This document shows, in pieces, positions 61,715 to 64,000 of a stretch of 64,000 nucleotides of DNA (positions are counted from its first letter, which is position 1; the number at the start of each line of letters is the position of its first letter). Position numbers and translations under genes: made by a program. The notes under the pieces are model-generated. The model did not search any database. It saw only the letters and a list, made by a program, of their open reading frames with translations, and had not been told where the DNA came from. This DNA comes from Burkholderia sp. WSM2230 (GTDB lineage: Bacteria > Pseudomonadota > Gammaproteobacteria > Burkholderiales > Burkholderiaceae), in contig NZ_AXAJ01000001.1 of assembly GCF_000472445.1 (NCBI RefSeq), forward strand, positions 124,643 to 188,642, given 5' to 3'.

Positions 61715-64000
61715 ATGTCCCACGTCTCTTCTGAATCGATTGTTCTTTCACGCTCGCCGGCCAGCGCGGTTCTCGAACCGGCAGGCGAACTGGCTTCGGT
61801 CGCGCGGACGCTGCAAGTCCGCCGCTTTATCGACGCGTTTCGTCAGCACGGTCACCGTCAGGCTTTGCTCGACCCGCTGCGCCTTACGCCTGTGCCCGAG
61901 GTGCCCGAGCTCGACCCCGTGTTCCACGGGCTCGAACCGGCGCAGCCGATTGGCGCCGAGAATCCACTGCTGCCGCCCTCGGCTGCCGTGCATGAACTCG
62001 AGCGGCAACTGCGGCGCGTCTATTGCGGCGCAATTGGCCTCGATCTGACCGGCATACGCGACCCGCAGCGCCGCGCCCAATTGTCCGCATGGCTGAAGGC
62101 CGAGCAGCTCGCGCCATTGCCGGCACGCGAGCAGCGGCGCCGTCTGCTGCGTCGCCTCGTGGCTGCGGAGATGTGGGAGCGTCATGTCGCGGCGACGTTC
62201 GAACATGCAAAGCGCTTCTCACTCGAAGGGTGCGAGAGCCTCGTGCCGCTCGTCGAAGCGATTGTCGATCAGGCTGCCGCTCATGGCGTTCAGCGGGTGT
62301 TCGCTGGCATGCCGCATCGCGGGCGCCTGAATGTGCTCGTCAACGTGATGGGTCTTGACCCGGCGAAGCTGGTCGCCTGCCTCGATCCGGATTCCGATGC
62401 TGCGGCCGCACAGCGCGATCTGCCTTACCACCTCGGCGGCGACACGGTCAGAAAGACGCCCAATGGCGAGGTTGCAATCTTCCTTGCCCACAATCCGTCG
62501 CATCTGCAAAGCGTGTATCCGGTCGTGAGCGGCATGGCTCGCGCATATCAGGACGAACACCGCGGCTTCGGCTGCCTGCCGCTCGTGGTGCACGGCGACG
62601 CCGCGTTCGCGGGCCAGGGCATCGTGATGGAAACGCTGAACATGACGCGCAAGGCAGGATATGCATTGGGCGGCACCGTCCACGTGATCGTGAACAATCA
62701 GATCGGCTTTACGACGCCCAACCGGATGGATGCCGAAGCGCATTCCTATTGCACGGACATTGCGCGGATGATCGACGCGCCCGTAATCCGCGTGAATGCC
62801 GACCGTCCCGACGAAGTAGTGCGCGCCGCGAAGCTCGCATTGCAATACCGGATGGAGCACGAGGCCGATGTGGTGATCGACCTGATCGGCTATCGGCGTC
62901 TGGGCCACTCGGAGCATGACATTCCCGCTCTCACGCAGCCGTTGCAGCAGGCGGCGATTGCTACGCATCAGACGGTCACCGAGCTGTATCACGCGGCCAT
63001 CGGCGAAGAAACGCCGCTCGAGGAATTGCGCGCGGATGCATTGAAGCACCTTCAGGCGCCGGCTGCGCAAACGTTGTCGCGGCCGCGCGGCAACGGGACG
63101 AAGCGCACGCGACCCGTGACGCTCGCGCGCGTGCAGTCGCTCACTGCGGCATTGACCCGCACGCCGCCGGAGTTGCGGTTGCACGACTTCGTGCGCAATG
63201 TGACGGCGAAGTGGCAGAAAAGCGTTGCTCACGAAACAGCCGCTGTCGACTGGTGCTTCGCGGAGAACCTTGCCTACGCAACGCTGCTCGACGACGGGCA
63301 TAGTGTGCGCATCTCCGGTATGGACGTCGGCCGCGGCACGTTCATGCACCGTCATGCGGTGTGGCATTCGCAAGGCGACACGTCCGGCGCGCTGGAACCA
63401 TATGTGCCGCTGCAAAACCTCGGTGTGCATCAAGGCGAGTTCGACATCGTCAATTCGCCGCTGACCGAGGAGGCCGTGCTTGGTTTCGAATACGGCTACA
63501 GCGTGCAGACGGGCACGCACCTGGCTATCTGGGAAGCGCAGTTCGGCGACTTCGTGAACGGCGCGCAGGTCATCATCGATCAGTACATCGCCGCGGGCGA
63601 GTACAAATGGGGACAGCCGTCCGGCTTGACGATGCTGCTGCCGCATGGCCACGAAGGTGTAGGTCCCGAGCATTCGACCGGCTACATCAGCCGCTTCCTG
63701 CAACTGTGCGCCGGCGGCAACATGAAGGTCGCGATGCCGTCGACCTCGGCGCAGTGGTTCCACATGCTGCGCGAGCAGGCGTTGAGTGCGGACCCGAAGC
63801 CGCTTGTCGTGATGTCGCCGAAAGGCCAGCTTTATGGCAACGCGCGGTCGCATTCGCCGCTCGGCGAGCTGATCGGCGGCGCGTTTGCTCCGGTGCTGCG
63901 CGACAGCAGCGTGGCTTCGCCCGAAGAAGTGACGCGCGTCGTGCTGTCGAGCGGCAAGTTCTTCTACGACTTGCAGGCGGCCCGCGATGCCTCTGGCGAC
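61715..64000 (+). CDS. 2-oxoglutarate dehydrogenase E1-like protein, 3' end outside window
   Basis: The first 762 codons are present and the frame is still open at 64000. It has the E1 signature blocks: GMPHRGRLNVLVN with its His, LAHNPSHLQSVYPVV, HGDAAFAGQGIVMETLNM and the VNNQIGFTTPNR ThDP region, then the second half with GRGTFMHRHAVWH, EEAVLGFEYGY and WEAQFGDFVNGAQV. It begins in what would be about residue 90 of E. coli SucA, so the segment that binds E2 is missing at the N-terminus. The ATG at 61715 has no clear RBS. A paralogue of sucA rather than the housekeeping copy is likely. Confidence 0.88.
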   Translation, partial: MSHVSSESIVLSRSPASAVLEPAGELASVARTLQVRRFIDAFRQHGHRQALLDPLRLTPVPEVPELDPVFHGLEPAQPIGAENPLLPPSAAVHELERQLRRVYCGAIGLDLTGIRDPQRRAQLSAWLKAEQLAPLPAREQRRRLLRRLVAAEMWERHVAATFEHAKRFSLEGCESLVPLVEAIVDQAAAHGVQRVFAGMPHRGRLNVLVNVMGLDPAKLVACLDPDSDAAAAQRDLPYHLGGDTVRKTPNGEVAIFLAHNPSHLQSVYPVVSGMARAYQDEHRGFGCLPLVVHGDAAFAGQGIVMETLNMTRKAGYALGGTVHVIVNNQIGFTTPNRMDAEAHSYCTDIARMIDAPVIRVNADRPDEVVRAAKLALQYRMEHEADVVIDLIGYRRLGHSEHDIPALTQPLQQAAIATHQTVTELYHAAIGEETPLEELRADALKHLQAPAAQTLSRPRGNGTKRTRPVTLARVQSLTAALTRTPPELRLHDFVRNVTAKWQKSVAHETAAVDWCFAENLAYATLLDDGHSVRISGMDVGRGTFMHRHAVWHSQGDTSGALEPYVPLQNLGVHQGEFDIVNSPLTEEAVLGFEYGYSVQTGTHLAIWEAQFGDFVNGAQVIIDQYIAAGEYKWGQPSGLTMLLPHGHEGVGPEHSTGYISRFLQLCAGGNMKVAMPSTSAQWFHMLREQALSADPKPLVVMSPKGQLYGNARSHSPLGELIGGAFAPVLRDSSVASPEEVTRVVLSSGKFFYDLQAARDASGD

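Noticed and set aside
62219-63853. 544-residue minus-strand open frame inside the E1 gene
   Set aside because: It lies antisense to the whole E1 core with its ThDP motifs, which is the true gene even though it runs off the window.

Overview
The window is GC-rich chromosomal DNA from a Burkholderia-type betaproteobacterium, most like Paraburkholderia, Caballeronia or Burkholderia. Support comes from three short-leader Burkholderia-style porins, a DUF4148 protein, an FNR with an N-terminal Cys cluster, and codon use rich in G or C at third positions. The density of catabolic operons, porins and regulators, plus apparent extra copies of housekeeping outer-membrane and TCA genes, suggests a secondary replicon; this is inference. 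I saw no tRNA, rRNA, CRISPR array, insertion sequence or phage gene.

Region 1 (1-12362) is a long plus-strand catabolic operon: end of a crotonase, CaiB-type CoA transferase, ferredoxin reductase, [2Fe-2S] ferredoxin, TesB-type thioesterase, acyl-CoA ligase, SDR, cytochrome P450, [3Fe-4S]-type ferredoxin, second ferredoxin reductase and second CoA transferase. A minus-strand LysR regulator and SDR face it. It looks like a pathway in which an acid is activated to a CoA ester and a P450 hydroxylates the carbon skeleton.

Region 2 (12632-23790) holds a ketopantoate-reductase-like protein, a third CoA transferase, a MaoC hydratase and a PrpF isomerase. Facing it are MmgE/PrpD and an ETF pair. A TetR gene, an AraC gene and a porin follow. 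The porin and the PrpF operon share an unusually similar two-block upstream element (12632-12685 and 22260-22312), so they are probably one regulon, perhaps under the AraC protein. Region 3 (23904-27616) adds a second P450 closely related to the first, an SDR, a DUF4148 protein and a FadR-type regulator.

Region 4 (27738-43654) is an aromatic-type catabolic cluster: two sister IclR regulators, a porin, a Rieske ferredoxin, a small HTH-like protein, a Rieske oxygenase, two SDRs (one without the catalytic Tyr/Lys), a cupin, an alpha/beta hydrolase, a ThDP enzyme, an L-aspartate-dehydrogenase-like protein, an aldehyde dehydrogenase, a two-domain extradiol-type VOC enzyme, a flavin reductase and an MFS carrier. 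Three similar 18-bp sites between the porin and the Rieske genes look like IclR operators. The combination of ring oxygenase, ThDP enzyme and aspartate dehydrogenase is the best candidate for an undescribed pathway.

Region 5 (44034-49530) encodes a caa3-type oxidase: subunit II fused to cytochrome c, subunits I and III fused, a small membrane protein and a triheme lipoprotein. Subunit I lacks both standard proton-channel residues. Region 6 (49753-64000) has an LptD-like gene with two small upstream ORFs, divergent from a full-length BamA, then a porin, an EgtB/SenA-type enzyme, an FNR regulator, a chemotaxis receptor and the first 762 codons of a 2-oxoglutarate-dehydrogenase E1 paralogue without the usual N-terminal segment.
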